Origin: Chlorops oryzae
Lineage: Eukaryota > Arthropoda > Insecta > Diptera > Chloropidae
Direction: 5' to 3'
NCBI GenBank assembly: GCA_020466095.1
Contig: CM035807.1
Coordinates: 21,188,985 to 21,252,984, forward strand
DNA length: 64,000 bases
The position numbers and the translations under genes were made by a program. The notes under the pieces were generated by a model, which saw only the letters and a list, made by a program, of their open reading frames with translations, was not told the DNA's origin and did no database searches. This document shows positions 10,647 through 23,027 of this stretch, one piece after another. How positions within the stretch are numbered: position 1 is the stretch's first letter; each line of letters begins with the position of its first letter.

Positions 10647-10760
10647 TTAATACCGGCCTTTGCCACGCCTATTTTCTAATTTATGGAAATTTAATGGAGC
10701 TAATACTATGTAATACCGCCCTTTGCCACGCCTATTTTTCTAATTTATGGAAATTTAATC
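10647..10760. repeat. Tandem duplication of about 63 bp
   Basis: Two adjacent copies of TAATACCG(G/C)CCTTTGCCACGCC...TTATGGAAATTTAAT. An ORF spans both but has no other support. Confidence 0.8.
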
Positions 10761-12229
10761 GGAGAATTCAGATTTTAAAGCAGTACTTTTCCTTATTCTT
10801 GTTCTTACTTCATACCTCCACCAAGACGCATACGAAATTTTGTCAAGATAGTTCAAGTCTGTCGATAAGAAAGCCGTACACAGACCAACAGACTGACGAA
10901 CATGGCTAAATCGATTCTCCCGTTGACACTGATAATTTCTACACATATTTCGTCTCTCTCGAGCGGTTGTGGGTGTTATCCACATCCACACAAACGCAAT
11001 ATCCCCTCGGCACAGAGAATGTCGGGTACAAAAAGTTGGCAATAGCTATCAAAGGCATTTCCATAACAGAAGTCGACCCTTTAATACCGATCAACAAAGA
11101 CCCAAAACCATGCTTAGTAAAAAAAAAAAGAAGAAGAAGAATAACGATCGAAAGAATAAAACGAAATGACAAAAACGTCACTTTTATAGCCCGCGACTCT
11201 TTTGTGAAATATTGCGGCAACAATGTTGCAATGCTGCACTCATGGGTCGCTGCGTTTGTCGCTGCCTTTTATAATTTTTTATATTTTTTTTATTTTTTTA
11301 TTTTTTTTTATTTTTGCTTGGCTTGGCTTTGCTTCTGTGGCAAAATTAGTCGAAATTGCTTACAGTGCGCTTTTTCTTCCATCAATGTGCGTGCCTCGCT
11401 TTCAAATAATTGCTGAATTAAAAAGCGTTATTCGAGTTATTTAAACAAACACGAGTGAGAATTTCAGAGACTCGAACGCTCATTCATTTATTCGGCGGAG
11501 AATAATTATCACCGAACAATCGAAAGGAGAATTAAAGAAAATCAGCTCCAAATATTGCCACAATTTTTTCCAATAAGACCGAAAATCGCAAAGCATTTAA
11601 CAATAATTTGAACATATTTCCTCATTGGAAATTTTTCGTGTATTGGGAAATAGTTGAGCTCCAATCAACTGGCGCTCCTCTGTTAGCCTCTGGGAAAATT
11701 AATATGTAATGACGAAATAAAATCGTGAAAAAGTATTTGAAAGAAATTGAAAATTTACTACTTCCTACTGCTTTATATAGGGTATCACAATGGACCTAAT
11801 TTTGAAGTGTGTTCTCAATAGACATGCCCATTTACCTAACTTAACTTCGTGCTTTATAACTACTCCCCGAGGACGTCACACATGTACTCGCTCTTGATAT
11901 GCCCAGCCATTCAGGGCTGTCAACAAAAATTAGTGGCTGGGGGTTTTTATTCTTTGGTGCCGCCCTCGGGACAGACAGCATTTTCTTATTTAAAAGTGCG
12001 TCAGTATTAGAGGCCCCATTCCGTAGAAGAAAGCGGAAGTGGTTTTTAAATGAGTACTTTCCAAGCGGAGCACCTTTAGAAGCCATGACATGAAAGGATT
12101 CCGCATCGTCTCCAGTCAACCACCTTTACGGGACTGCAGTCAATTAATTCAAAGTTTTTCTAATCTATGAAAAGGGGTAATGCTATTTTTAAGCCGGTTG
12201 TTGTTGCACAACGTGGATATTTCTGGAAG

Positions 12230-12261
<32 letters not shown>

Positions 12262-12488
12262 ACCCTGTCTACTTTAACATTCCACCGTAATAAACTTGGT
12301 ACTTAGAGTAGAGTGGAATGAAATATAGCATATTTTGACTAGTCAACCTCCTTGAAAACCAGGCAATTTTGTTGAGAAGAACGAATCAGCGCAAGGTAAC
12401 GAAGGGATATTATTTCTGTGCTCCAGGAAGGAAAACCCCTCGGACCACATATTTATCTCGACAGAAATGAGACCAGGTTTTCTTTATA
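10761..12488. other. Non-coding with low-complexity tracts
   Basis: Contains a T-rich tract near 11275-11320 and a poly(A) run at 12230-12259. A slightly GC-richer block at 11860-12120 has open frames on both strands but no motif I recognise. It could be a decayed retroelement. Confidence 0.45.
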
Positions 12489-12572
12489 CAATCGACTCCC
12501 GTTATTTCCAAAACTCGATAATTTGTTATATTTTAAGAGTCTCTCGAGTTTCGAATTAACGAGAGTCGACTG
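12489..12572. mobile_element. 84-bp micro-MITE (CAATCGACTC ends, TA duplication)
   Basis: Starts CAATCGACTCCCGTTA and ends TAACGAGAGTCGACTG, nearly perfect inverted copies, flanked by TA (12487-12488, 12573-12574). End sequence and TA target place it with the CAGT...ACTG group seen elsewhere in the window. Confidence 0.75.
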
Positions 12573-14160
12573 TATATAAGAATAAGAAGGAAAGGAAAAA
12601 AGTAGTCTGCATGCCATTATTTCGAATCCAAGCACAGTTATTTATTTAAGTACTTGATTCCTCTTGCTGTTCAGGACCCTTGAGGTTTCTCATTTGAATC
12701 AATAAAAACTTTTACGATAGTTAGAAGTGCTATGTAGTCAAAACTTCGTATAGGTGAACGCTATACTCTTTACCAGTTTCGCTTCCTTCAAGCGAATGAA
12801 AACGGATAAGATCTTTTTATATAAATTAATCTCAACAAACAATTAAAATTCCCTAGACCATTGATGTCCACTCCTTTGCGACTTCACTATAATTCGTTTA
12901 GGTATGTTGTTGCTCACTGAAGCCAATTCATTATGTTGGATTGCTCTTAAAAATTTCAATTTTGAAATTTCAATAATATCACGCAAAAAGAAAATAAAGG
13001 CGAAATCAAAGCGTCCAAAAATATTCGTTCTCCTTATTGGACCGTGTTTGGATTCCACCAAAAACCAACAAAACTACTCTCCAATGAACTGAAATTGTCG
13101 TGGCAGATGCAGGAGGTGGTGGTGCTGCTGCTGCTGCCGCTGCAACGAGAAACAAAGCAAGTTTTTGTGAGCTTTGCTCGTTGATCTTGTTCGTGGTTGC
13201 AGCCGAGTGCGGCAAGTGTAGCAAGAACCGCAATCGCAGCCGAAAACAATCACCAAAGAAAAATCCCACTGGCGCAACAAATGCTTCTAACGATTCGGCT
13301 TCAATCTTTGGTTGGCTCTGGCTCTGGCTCATAGGCTTCGCATGTTCGTTCCTTCAATCGTACGTACAGCGATTTTCGATGTTTCGATGCTGTTACTATA
13401 AATTTCGTTTGAACAGCGCTGGCCAAGACTGGTACCTGTCAGATGTACACGTTTCTACAGCGACAACTCTTTTTTTTCTATTTTTTTATTTTTATTTTAT
13501 TTTGTTTGCTTTTCATCCTCAATTGATTGCTTCTTGTGTATGAATTCAGATTTCTTTGAGCTCGCGGGCCATTTCGTACAGATGTGCTCCGCGATGATGA
13601 TATAAAGCTAAAGCCGGAGCTTAAGCTAAAGCCGATGGAAAACGTCATTTGCTTGCAGCTTGCATTAGGAATGCATTTTTCTCAAAATTTCCACTGAAAA
13701 GCTGAATGTGCTCCGTGCAATTAAAAGTTGCTTCGAAACTAATTGCTTTCATGTGGGAAAAGTGTAGGCAATCTTGTAATTATTTCACAGAAAAAAAAAA
13801 ACAACCAAATGGTTTCGATGATTTCTGCATGAAAGTGATGAGCAAATAATGCTTATATGCTAAAACATTATTATTAAAATTGTTGCGCTAAACCAGCTCA
13901 ACCGATAGAATGCCAAATGCTTCAGCTTTTATACCTCAAGAAAAATTTTTTTAATTCTTGATATGTATTGGGGTGATAACCCCCCCTAATGTCTCGAAAT
14001 AAGGCCAAAATTACTCAGTCTCTCCTAAATGCAAGAAATTTCAGATAATTCAAACGAGAGTCCCTTCAACTGGCAGCATTGGGTTATTTTTCCTAAAACT
14101 TCGAAAGGGGCCTGTATGAACATCGAGCCTGCCTGCCCTTAAATCGTTCTTTGTTCAGTG
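12573..14160. other. Non-coding, CG-richer patch with (GCT)n
   Basis: A CG-richer stretch at 13090-13450 includes a GCT/GCC microsatellite (13119-13143) and a TATAAA at 13397. The overlapping open frames on both strands are low-complexity and unconvincing. A regulatory role is possible but unproven. Confidence 0.4.
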
Positions 14161-14189
14161 TTGAAGAATTATTAATATGTTAGGTTGTT

Positions 14190-14575
14190 TACAGTCGATA
14201 CCTGCCCGGAGGGACTACACTCAGTAGTGCCTACCCGGTTGCATGACTGGAGATGCCGCCGTCATGTTCAGGGTAACCATTTTATCTCATTCAGGGGTAT
14301 AGCCGCAGTCAAAATCCTAGGTCGAGGTTCGGTGTCATCCTCGACTCATCAATAACAACAGCCCCAGGGAGACTCCCACGAGGGGGCCTTCCAAAGATCA
14401 GGTACGACCTATTTGGTCACGCGCCTCCCGATTCCCCGCTGCTCCATATTCAAATGAATATACAATACACTACTAGTTTGATCCTATACCCGATCCCGTA
14501 CTGTTAAACGTTTGGCTAGGGTCCGCGGGTTTGCCGTACCCGTAACCGTTCGAGGACGGTCCCCTTGCGGAAAAA
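14190..14575. repeat. Unidentified GC-richer block, possible retroelement fragment
   Basis: About 385 bp with clearly higher GC than its surroundings and sharp edges, including CCCCAGGGAGACTCCCACGA. No long frame on either strand. It resembles the 5' region of a non-LTR element or a processed insert, but I cannot name a family. Confidence 0.35.
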
Positions 14576-15539
14576 AATCGGTTTTAAGACCTACAATTTT
14601 TCACACTCCTTAAAATAATTTATGCCACTATATCACAATTTGCTATTTTTATAATCCATCCCCATTCCCAAAATCATTTTTTTTTTTTAATTAAATAAAT
14701 AAATAAAAAAATCCGAGGAATATTGCCCACTGTATCACATTCTAACCTCCTTGTTATCTCAACTGGATATACTCCGAATACAATAAATTTCCCGTGACAC
14801 AATGGATATGTTCTTGATCAATATCGAACACCAACTAAATTGAGGTATGTTCATCAGTCCTTGTTGTCCTTCCTTCGGTCGTTTCCCGACCCTTTCGTTG
14901 TCGGTTTATCATTCAGCCCATCGTTGGCGCCCCTCCTTTTAAAAAAGCGACATTCAATCGAATTGAATTTGGGTATATCGATTAATAGGTCCCTGAAAAC
15001 GATCGTCAGCGACAAGTCATACCCTTCATGCCTCTCCGATATATAGTTTACTGACTAAAATCTTGAAAGCCCCTCACGGTTGGCTGACAAATTTTGTCTA
15101 TAAATGGTTAAGGCTGGGTGCACGTTTAGACGCGAGTCACAGACGCACAACCATGCGATACCTCCCAAAAGTGCAACAACAAGAACCAGCGCGAAGACTC
15201 AACCGTTGCGATTGTGAAATTAGCCTTAGCAGCAATGAAATGAATGAGATATGAGACCCAGAAGTTTCGGCAGACGGCAACGGTTGTGAAATCACTCCAA
15301 GGCCACGATCGCAATGCTAAAAGCCAGCCAGTGGATGAAACCCGAGAATTAGAACGGCGGGAATGAATAAACGGAACGACAGCAATGATAGACACGGGCA
15401 GCTAAGTGACAAGTATGAGGGACACGAGCCGGCAAGTCAACATTGCAATAGGCTTAGCAATGCTGAAGAGCTCGATCGCTGGCAACAACAACAACACACT
15501 AACAACGGGATAGCTTTGGCGAGCTTTCGGCGAGCAAGG

Positions 15540-16060
15540 GACAAGACGGGAGGCACGAGCTGACGAGTCATAAGTTCTGCGCCAGGTTCAACGCCACCAA
15601 ACACCGACCTACGACAACATCAACAACAAAAACAAGATGAACATAGCAGCAACGAAGATAGACTTGCAGGTGAATCTTATGCAAGAGGTTTTGGGAAGAA
15701 TCGACAGCGATAGCCAATATTGACCTATAAAAAGGGAGCTTCGAACATTGGAAGATGAGACTGGTTTTCGGAAGTCTCTGCTTTTGACGTGCGTACATAC
15801 GAGCCACGGCGTTAAAAGTATAATTAAGGACATAGGGAAATTGTAAAGTAGTGTTAGCATTTTTACAGTGAATAAAAATCCTGTCTTAGACATAAGGATC
15901 ATTAAATAAAAGAAAAGATAAAATATAAACTTCACTCTTTTATTTAAAGAGGTTTATAGGAACGTTTATACGCTCGACTTTGTCTGAGCGCTTGTTTTCT
16001 TAAACGTTTCCTATACGCTCGACTGTGTCTGAGCGCTAGCTCCCTATATCCTAACAGAAG
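15540..16060 (+). mobile_element. Candidate solo LTR (edges uncertain)
   Basis: Contains a promoter-like CCTATAAAAAGGGAGC near 15719, a poly(A)-signal-like AATAAAAA near 15873 about 150 bp downstream, and a terminal region ending in CCTAACA near 16059. These are in LTR-like order. A direct repeat of about 50 bp lies at 15960-16050 (ATACGCTCGACT(T/G)TGTCTGAGCGCT). The 5' edge and target duplication were not found. Confidence 0.35.
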
Positions 16061-17891
16061 TCAGAAATAAAGGGCTGAAAATAATGAAAACAATTTCGTT
16101 CCTAACTTCATTTTACAATTACAAATTAAAACAAAAAATCCCCCACCTAAACTCATCCATATTACAATTTAAAAAAAGGATATAAATTGTTTTGAAAGCT
16201 TTTCACTTTTGAGTGTATGTAAACAAGTCTAATTGGATTTTCCCCGATTACAATCGAAATCAAGTTGTATCTAAATGTCATGTCCACATATTAGTTTGAT
16301 CAGCTCCTGTCACTACTACTATTAACATTGCACCCCGAATAACAGTTCAAAAAAAAAAAAAAGATCAGAAAAGAAATAAAACGAAATAAAATCATTTCAA
16401 CAAGACACGAAGCCTACAAATCACACTAAGTGAGTGCGTATGCACCCGAGTACCTACCTACATTAAATACTCGTGTATATCTCAGGCGAATGGCTGGCAC
16501 ATGCCAATGAATAAATTAATTTATTCGCAAAAATTCAAACTCATTCACAAATTGAGGAAAATTGATTGCCGAGCAATTCGGCAAACATTCAAAATAGTTT
16601 GGCATTGCAGTTAGGCCCACTCGCTCGCCTGCCTGCCTGCTGGCTGGCTGTGTAGGCCTGCGGGCATGCACTTTGCTAGTGAAAATGGTTATGTCACGAC
16701 GACCCAGCGAGGCGAAGATGGGATCGAACGAAGAGGGAGATGAGGAAGAATCGGGCTATGATTTACACTGAATTTGCAATTTGAGTTTCAAGTTTGGATA
16801 AGTGCATTCATTATATTTTGCCACAAATGAAAAACGAAAATTATCCGAGTGACGGACGAGTGTGCATCCATTCGGCTGTATGGAAAATGCATCAAATTCA
16901 TTGCGCACACCCGAGTTAAGCCGTTAAAGTGCACTTCATCAGCAATGGGATTTTGTCATCTCCAGCCCTCCACATCGCCGCGCCGCACTCATCTCCGCCA
17001 CCATGTGCAATTCCAAAAACTCTTTCGGTGCGGCAACGAAATCTGAAAATATTTACCACTTCACAGCCACCGTCCGCAGTCCGCAAGCCGCATTGACAGA
17101 TATCGAATGGTTTTCCGGTAAGCAATAAAATGACATTTTTTTTTCTTTTCTTTTTTGTTATCATTTTCGTTCAAAGCGCAAATCAAAGGCGAAAAAATAG
17201 AGAGCGGTATGAAGAGGCAAGAGAGAAGCTTTTATTTTGAAAATTAAAATACAAATTAGGAACGTGACGGTAAAACAATTTTCCAATGTTTGTTTTCATC
17301 GCGGAAAAATAATAAGAAAATCCAATAAATGGAAAAAAAAGAAAATAAATAAAATAAATTAAAAAAAAAGAACTCATCGCCGCATGCCAAAGATGAAAGC
17401 AAGATACAACATCCACTTTTCTAGAGCTTATACTTTTTCAACAATTGCAACAAACGTCGCCTGACAATCCTTTTGGAAAAGCGTCAACAACTTCCTCCTT
17501 TCTGAAGCTGAATCAATAGAACGTAGGAAAATGCGATAAAAACACATTTCCGTAAAGCTGAAACACGCGCAATGCATTTTGTTGTTTTTGTTTTTGTTGT
17601 TGCCACTGCTGCCATTTATTTTTTGCTCTTTCAGTTATCAATAAACACCTTAACTTGAATTTCTTAAAGTATTGAATTCTATAATATAAAAAAAAATTTT
17701 TTTTAAAAGTATTTATTCTTCACTCCAATCCTCTCCTAACGGAAGGAGGGAATTCTGTAATCCAATTACGTAATTTATTGAAAATGTTCATAGCGCGAAC
17801 CTTAAATTGGTTCCCGGTCACACACACCCACACACACACATACATCCAGCAGGACAAAAACATTAGTGATTTCACTGGGTCATACATTACA
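16061..17891. other. Non-coding with CG-richer islet and (CA)n
   Basis: An islet at 16845-17120 is GC-richer and ends at a donor-like CCGGTAAGC (17117). It could be a 5' non-coding exon or enhancer. A (CA)n microsatellite lies at 17819-17842. Confidence 0.4.
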
Positions 17892-18738
17892 TGACCAACT
17901 GTACCGATTTTTCCGGTATTGTACCGAATTTTGAGGCAAGATAACCTTCGCTTCGGTACACCGAAATGTAATGATTTTGCCAATTTGCACCGGATTTTGT
18001 ACCGAATTTTACTACTGGCAAAATAAAATAAAAACTCAACCGAAATAGTAGAAAAATCGGTTGAACTGATAAATTATATTCAAAAATCAAAATAGGAAAT
18101 AATGATTTTAATTGATTGAAAAAAATATTTTTTATTTATTTTTTTTTTTTTAAGAGAAGAATATTCGAAATTGCTAGGGTTTTTGAGATCCGAAATTGAG
18201 GACCTGTTTTTGATTTTTTCTTTTTTTGCTCTTCAATTTTGAGGAAAATTATCATGAGTATAATGATTATGCCTCGGAATTTGAATATGTAAAAAAATGA
18301 AGAAAAAAAATTCAAAAAATATTTTTAAAAAAATTAAAAAAAAAAAATGCAAAAAAATTCAAAATATTCAAAAAATATTCAAAAAAAATTCAAAAAAAAA
18401 TTGCAAAAATTCAAAATATTCAAAACATTCACAGTCAAAAATTCCAAATTAGTTCGATTTAGTATGCCTATTAAAATGTTGAATTGTCAAATTAACAAAA
18501 AAAACCTACTTCAGTGAATAAAATATTCAAAAAGCACAGTTAAATGCAAAAAAATTCAAAAAAAACTGAAAATATTCAATAAATTCAAATAATTCAAAAT
18601 ATTTCAAAATCCGATCATTATTAATGATTATAAGGATGAATTAGTCGAATAAATAAAATACACATTTGATGGTATTGTTTTCTTTATTTTATGTGTACCG
18701 ATTTTTCACACGCAATTCCGGTATTTGTACCGATTTTT

Positions 18739-18774
<36 letters not shown>

Positions 18775-18779
18775 GGTCA
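17892..18779. mobile_element. 888-bp element with TGACCAACT inverted ends
   Basis: Bounded by TGACCAACT (17892-17900) and AGTTGGTCA (18771-18779). The subterminal motif TGTACCGA(T/A)TTTT occurs at least five times near both ends. The middle (18120-18600) is A-rich with a degenerate ATTCAAAAA repeat, and a poly(A) run of about 30 precedes the right end. No coding capacity; family unknown. Confidence 0.5.
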
Positions 18780-20906
18780 AGTAAGTCATACAGGTGACAT
18801 ACAGGTCTCACAATCCAGAATCCGAAGACGCGCGGGTTCGATCCTGGCTGAGGAAAACAAAAATTGTTAAAAATAGATTTTAAAAATTTTTCGAAATATT
18901 GAAAGAGAAAACAAAGAAGAGATGACAATTCCTGCTGGACGTCACTAGTGACTTTTTCTAATCCTACGAAGACAAACTCACCCAGGAAGTCCCTGTCAGT
19001 TCGTGTACAAAATGTCATACAAAGTGTCCTACGAATTTGCATGCATACCGGCTGCAAAGCCACCCTGACATCACCGATATTGTCAGGGGGACATTTCCTG
19101 CTGGGTTCCTATTTATAAAGATTTATCATACTGACTTTAAATTCCTTGAACGATTGTATAAATTTATGCCAATTCAATAGGTTCAAGCAACGTTTTCACA
19201 TAACCATGCGAGCTGTCCGTCCTTCGGAAGCTCAAGGACCTACCTACATTTTAATAGTTGAAGTCGCCGTTCATATTAGGCGAAAACTCAGTGACGAAAA
19301 GGTTTTTTCCATGGCGAGGGACGGACGTCTCCCCGAAAGTCTCTCACCATCAAAACCAACGTTGTCGCCTATTATGAGCGGCGACTAAACAGATCGGGAA
19401 AGGTTTGCGATTGCGCGTTGCGTTGATTGGAGCAACAATTTCATATATTATTGGATAGAAAATCCAGACAAACCTGAACGTTCAATAGATTCGGGCAACG
19501 TTTTCGTGCAATCGTTCAACAGACTATAGCTGCGATCCCACTGTCTGCGCAATGCGCCGATTTTTCTGCAATTAATGCGCCAATAGTGTGAATTAGGCAT
19601 GCCAATGGTTGGGGGAGATTTTTTAAATCTGTGCCGATATTCATAAGTGAGATAGAATTCTACACTAAAAATCGTGTTTTGCTCTAGGCTTTATAGAAAA
19701 ATATCAAAAACGAAAGCAAAATTAATTCAGTGGAAAGGTACATATTTTCACTAAAATGCGGAGGCTGGTGGTCAAGTGTTTCCCTGTCGCCTTGTAACAG
19801 TATTTTTGCAGCTAAACGATTCGAGTGTTGAAGGCTTCCATAACAAAGACTATGAAAATAAGAAATTTTTAAGGGGAAAAAGGGACGTCGTACAATGTCA
19901 AGGGATATCATGTTAAACTAAAAAAAGGACCCATCCGATAATAAAAAGCCACTACTTGAATACTTAAATGGATCTCTTTAAAACAGATTTTCGAAAAAAA
20001 AAAAGAAAAAAAACAGTTGACCATCAAATCCGTGAAGCGGTGTTTCATAAGATTTTTTTTTGCAGTTTCATGCCCTCATTTCAAAAAAAAACATATATGC
20101 CTCAATAAAGCGTTTATGATCGGCATTTTTCATTCACAAAGAGAGCTCCGTTTTATTAGTCCTTTATAGGTGTCTCAAAACAAATTATGCGATGACAATT
20201 TAAGTTCACTTTTTTCCCATTTTGCTTTACTTCTAATACCTTTCATAATCAACATTTTGATTGCCATAAAAAAAATCAAAAAAAGCTTTTAAAAGAAACC
20301 AGAAGGAAATCGTTAACTTTCTATTTTTTTTTATGGGCTTTATGGTCGATTGAAAAGTGTTTGTTTACGACGTTTTCATTGCAAAAAAAAAAGGAGAAAA
20401 ACACAAAATAAAAAAAAATTAAAAAAAACAGAAAAGCAGAAAACCAACTTTTAACTCCAGTCAAAAAGACTGCAGAAATTTCGCAATTGAAAAAAAAAAA
20501 TCGAGCCACTTGGCCGCAGGTGCTATAGAACCACAAACCAAATCGCAATATGACAAACACAGACGGCCGGCCAATGGAAATCGGATTTTTCATTTGAGCT
20601 TTGATAAAAAAGGCAACTTCAGCTGTAAACAATAAATAAAAAGGAATAAAAAAAAGGAGTAAAAGAAGCAAAACGAAATATTTAAATGAAAACGTTTTAG
20701 TAACGATCTCCTTTACTGCAATTTTAATTAAAAATTCTTTGATTAATTTGATTTTTTTTTTTTTTTGTTGAATATGCGAAGTCAATTATAATAAAAATGT
20801 GCACTGCTTGAAAGGAGACTACTAATCAGAGATCTTCGCTCTTCAAAGAAATCGAATTTTCTTATTAATTTAAGTGATTTGGTTCAAAAGGAATGAACAC
20901 ACAATT
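18780..20906. other. Non-coding with dispersed repeat pieces
   Basis: Contains short relatives of a dispersed repeat (TTCAATAGRTTCGGGCAACG-like) at about 19179-19200 and 19483-19530. A fragment with a Pol III B-box-like GGTTCGATCC lies at 18836. The rest is AT-rich and unassigned. Confidence 0.45.
19262..19386. mobile_element. 125-bp foldback element
   Basis: Left arm AGTCGCCGTTCATATTAGGCG and right arm CGCCTATTATGAGCGGCGACT are inverted with a few mismatches. The target duplication is not clear. Confidence 0.55.
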
Positions 20907-21893
20907 GAACAGCTTCCGAAGGGGCGGCTCTTTTATAGTTTTTCGGAACTGAAGAGAGGGATTTGTCAATTACCCAGTATAGCCAACAGTGCCTAGCGCC
21001 TACAAAATACACGAGGTTGTGGGCGACCTTTCTTACATTAGCCTACAAAGTATACGGATGAACACCACACAACCCCGATTACTTTGTGTTGTGGTGGTAG
21101 GCGTTCACTCTACAAAACGTTCACGCTCGCACAAAAGTACATGAAGTAGGATTGTATATGAGTTCGTATGCATATTGAACACCACACAACCCCGATTCCT
21201 TTTTGTTGTGGTGGTAGGCGCCCTGCAGGAAATGTCAATAGTGAATCTATACTCTTTCTCTATGTACATTGAGGTGATTTGCATTGACATTTAACATTGA
21301 GTTGTCATTGAATGTCAACAGTAGACCGAAAAACTATTTGACGAACTATTGACGACATTGACGTCGGTACATATTATATAGACAAAAGATAATCATTTGC
21401 TTTATAAGGAGACAGTTGTTGACATGGTCAATAAAGATGAACTATAGCTCTTGACAGTACAGTTTCTCTAATGAGACCGCCTATAAATACTGTTGACGTT
21501 GTGGAACTAGATTCTCTTGTCTATATTGACGTCAATATAGACATGGGGCCATATGGCGACAGGCTTCCTGCAGGGCGTTCACTCTACAAAATGTCCACGC
21601 TCGGACAAAAGCACATGAAGTAGGATTGTATATGAGTTCATATGCATATTGAACACCACACAACCGAGATTACTTTGTGTTGTGGTGGTAGGCGTTCACT
21701 TTATAAAACGTTCACACTCGGACACCTAATCGACAGCTCTAATAAACCCTTGAAAGAAACTTCGGGTTCTCGAAAATGTATTTTTTTCTTAGCCTCTTTG
21801 AATATTGTAGGAAATTTAAACCCAAAACCAGGTCGAGGACGGTTATAGAGATAATGGGATCGCGAAAAGAAAGAAATCCCTCTGAAGCTGTTC
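20907..21893. repeat. Composite repeat: inverted arms enclosing 117-bp tandem units
   Basis: The outer arms GAACAGCTTC (20907-20916) and GAAGCTGTTC (21884-21893) are inverted, and the adjacent AGAGGGATTT / AAATCCCTCT pair is also inverted. Inside, units beginning GAACACCACACAACC occur at 21060, 21177 and 21651. The first two are 117 bp apart. The third is displaced by 357 bp because of an inserted element. Confidence 0.65.
21221..21575. mobile_element. 355-bp insertion with CCCTGCAGGAA ends inside the tandem repeat
   Basis: It interrupts the repeat unit at GGTAGGCG^TTCACT. The ends are CCCTGCAGGAA and its complement. The spacing of flanking units (474 = 117 + 355 + 2) fits a clean insertion with a 2-bp CG duplication. 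The interior is rich in TTGAC/GTCAA motifs and includes a palindromic TATTGACGTCAATA. Confidence 0.7.
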
Positions 21894-22030
21894 AGATAAT
21901 CCCGAGCCAGGAAGAATCATCTCTAAAATAACACTCTCTCTACAGAGATGATTTTACTAAACTCAAAATAAAGTCAAAATTTCCTACATCCAATCTCAGG
22001 GGACCAGAAAACAGTTTCCCTGTAGAGAAA

Positions 22031-22426
22031 TCTTATATATAAATTTCTCTTGTCGCGGTGTTTGTTACCAAACTCCTCCGAAACGGCTAGACCGATTCTT
22101 ATGAGATTTTGTGTGCATATCGAGTAGGTCTAAGAATCGGCCATCATCGACTTTTCCTGCCTATCGAAAAATTTTTAGTTTTTGTACCCGACGTATGAGC
22201 AATGTTGCTTCAAACAAATATGGCAGGCCGTAACATTACGGGTTCGTATTAATTTTAAAATTAATGAATTGCTTTCTTTAGATTTATGGAAGATAAATTT
22301 GTTACTTTTAAAACGAAAACCACGTGTCTTTTAACGTCAAGGAAAAAAGGGAGAAAGACGGATAGAAAGAGATCTGCATATTTTAAGTTATTGATTTTTG
22401 AGGGCGAAGTTCGCCCGATCAGCTAG
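22031..22426 (+). mobile_element. Non-autonomous Helitron
   Basis: A 396-bp element that begins with TC (TCTTATATATAAATTTCTC) and ends in CTAG. It is inserted between A (22030) and T (22427) without target duplication. Just before the 3' end is a GGGCGAA-G-TTCGCCC hairpin (22402-22416) followed by GATCAGCTAG. These are the structural marks of Helitrons. The start (CGCGGTGTTTG...CTCCTCCGAAACGGC) is of a type I recall from insect Helitrons. No Rep/helicase. Confidence 0.88.
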
Positions 22427-22850
22427 TTTTATATTAAAAACGAATCCCTATTACACAGAATTTCCTCAAAACAAACTGCTCAGATTCGGAAAAGAATTAA
22501 ATATCGTATGGAGAGAGTTCGACTGCAGTTTCAAAGTATTTGAAAAGGTGGTTCCCATAGAACTTCTTAATACCAAGAGATTAAAATAAATATTTTTTTT
22601 CTATCCAACGACCTTATCTGAAAGCAAATTTAGCGTGAAAAATTCGAATCACTAATCCCCTCAAATTATTCATTAGTTCAAAGTTCCACTGTCATCTAGC
22701 CTCAGGGGAAAAAATAAAAAGAAAAAAAGGAAAAATTAACCAAATTCAAAATTAATGTCTTCATTAGTGAGAAAAATCTCATCATGAAATTAATAGCGTC
22801 ACATCTAATCATGATCTACGACAACAGGCCAAAGCAGTTAAGGTAAACAC
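22427..22850. other. Non-coding, nothing recognised
   Basis: AT-rich with no gene, element end or repeat that I could identify. Confidence 0.45.
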
Positions 22851-23027
22851 CATCAATGGAGAGCGATTCGATGTCGTTCGTCTGGGTTTCGATGAGAATT
22901 CACACCGCAACAGACGTAAACAGAGAGCCGAAAAGTGCCGGTTTGAGTAAATTTGTATCTCACTTCGCGTCGATAATGCAGTTTAGGCCAAGCTCTCAGA
23001 GCAAGCCCGATCGCAGCTGTTTGGATC

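Noticed and set aside
18795..18850. Possible tRNA gene around a GGGTTCGATCC box
   Set aside because: The T-arm stem has mismatches and no credible A box, anticodon arm or acceptor stem is present. At best it is a fragment of a SINE head.
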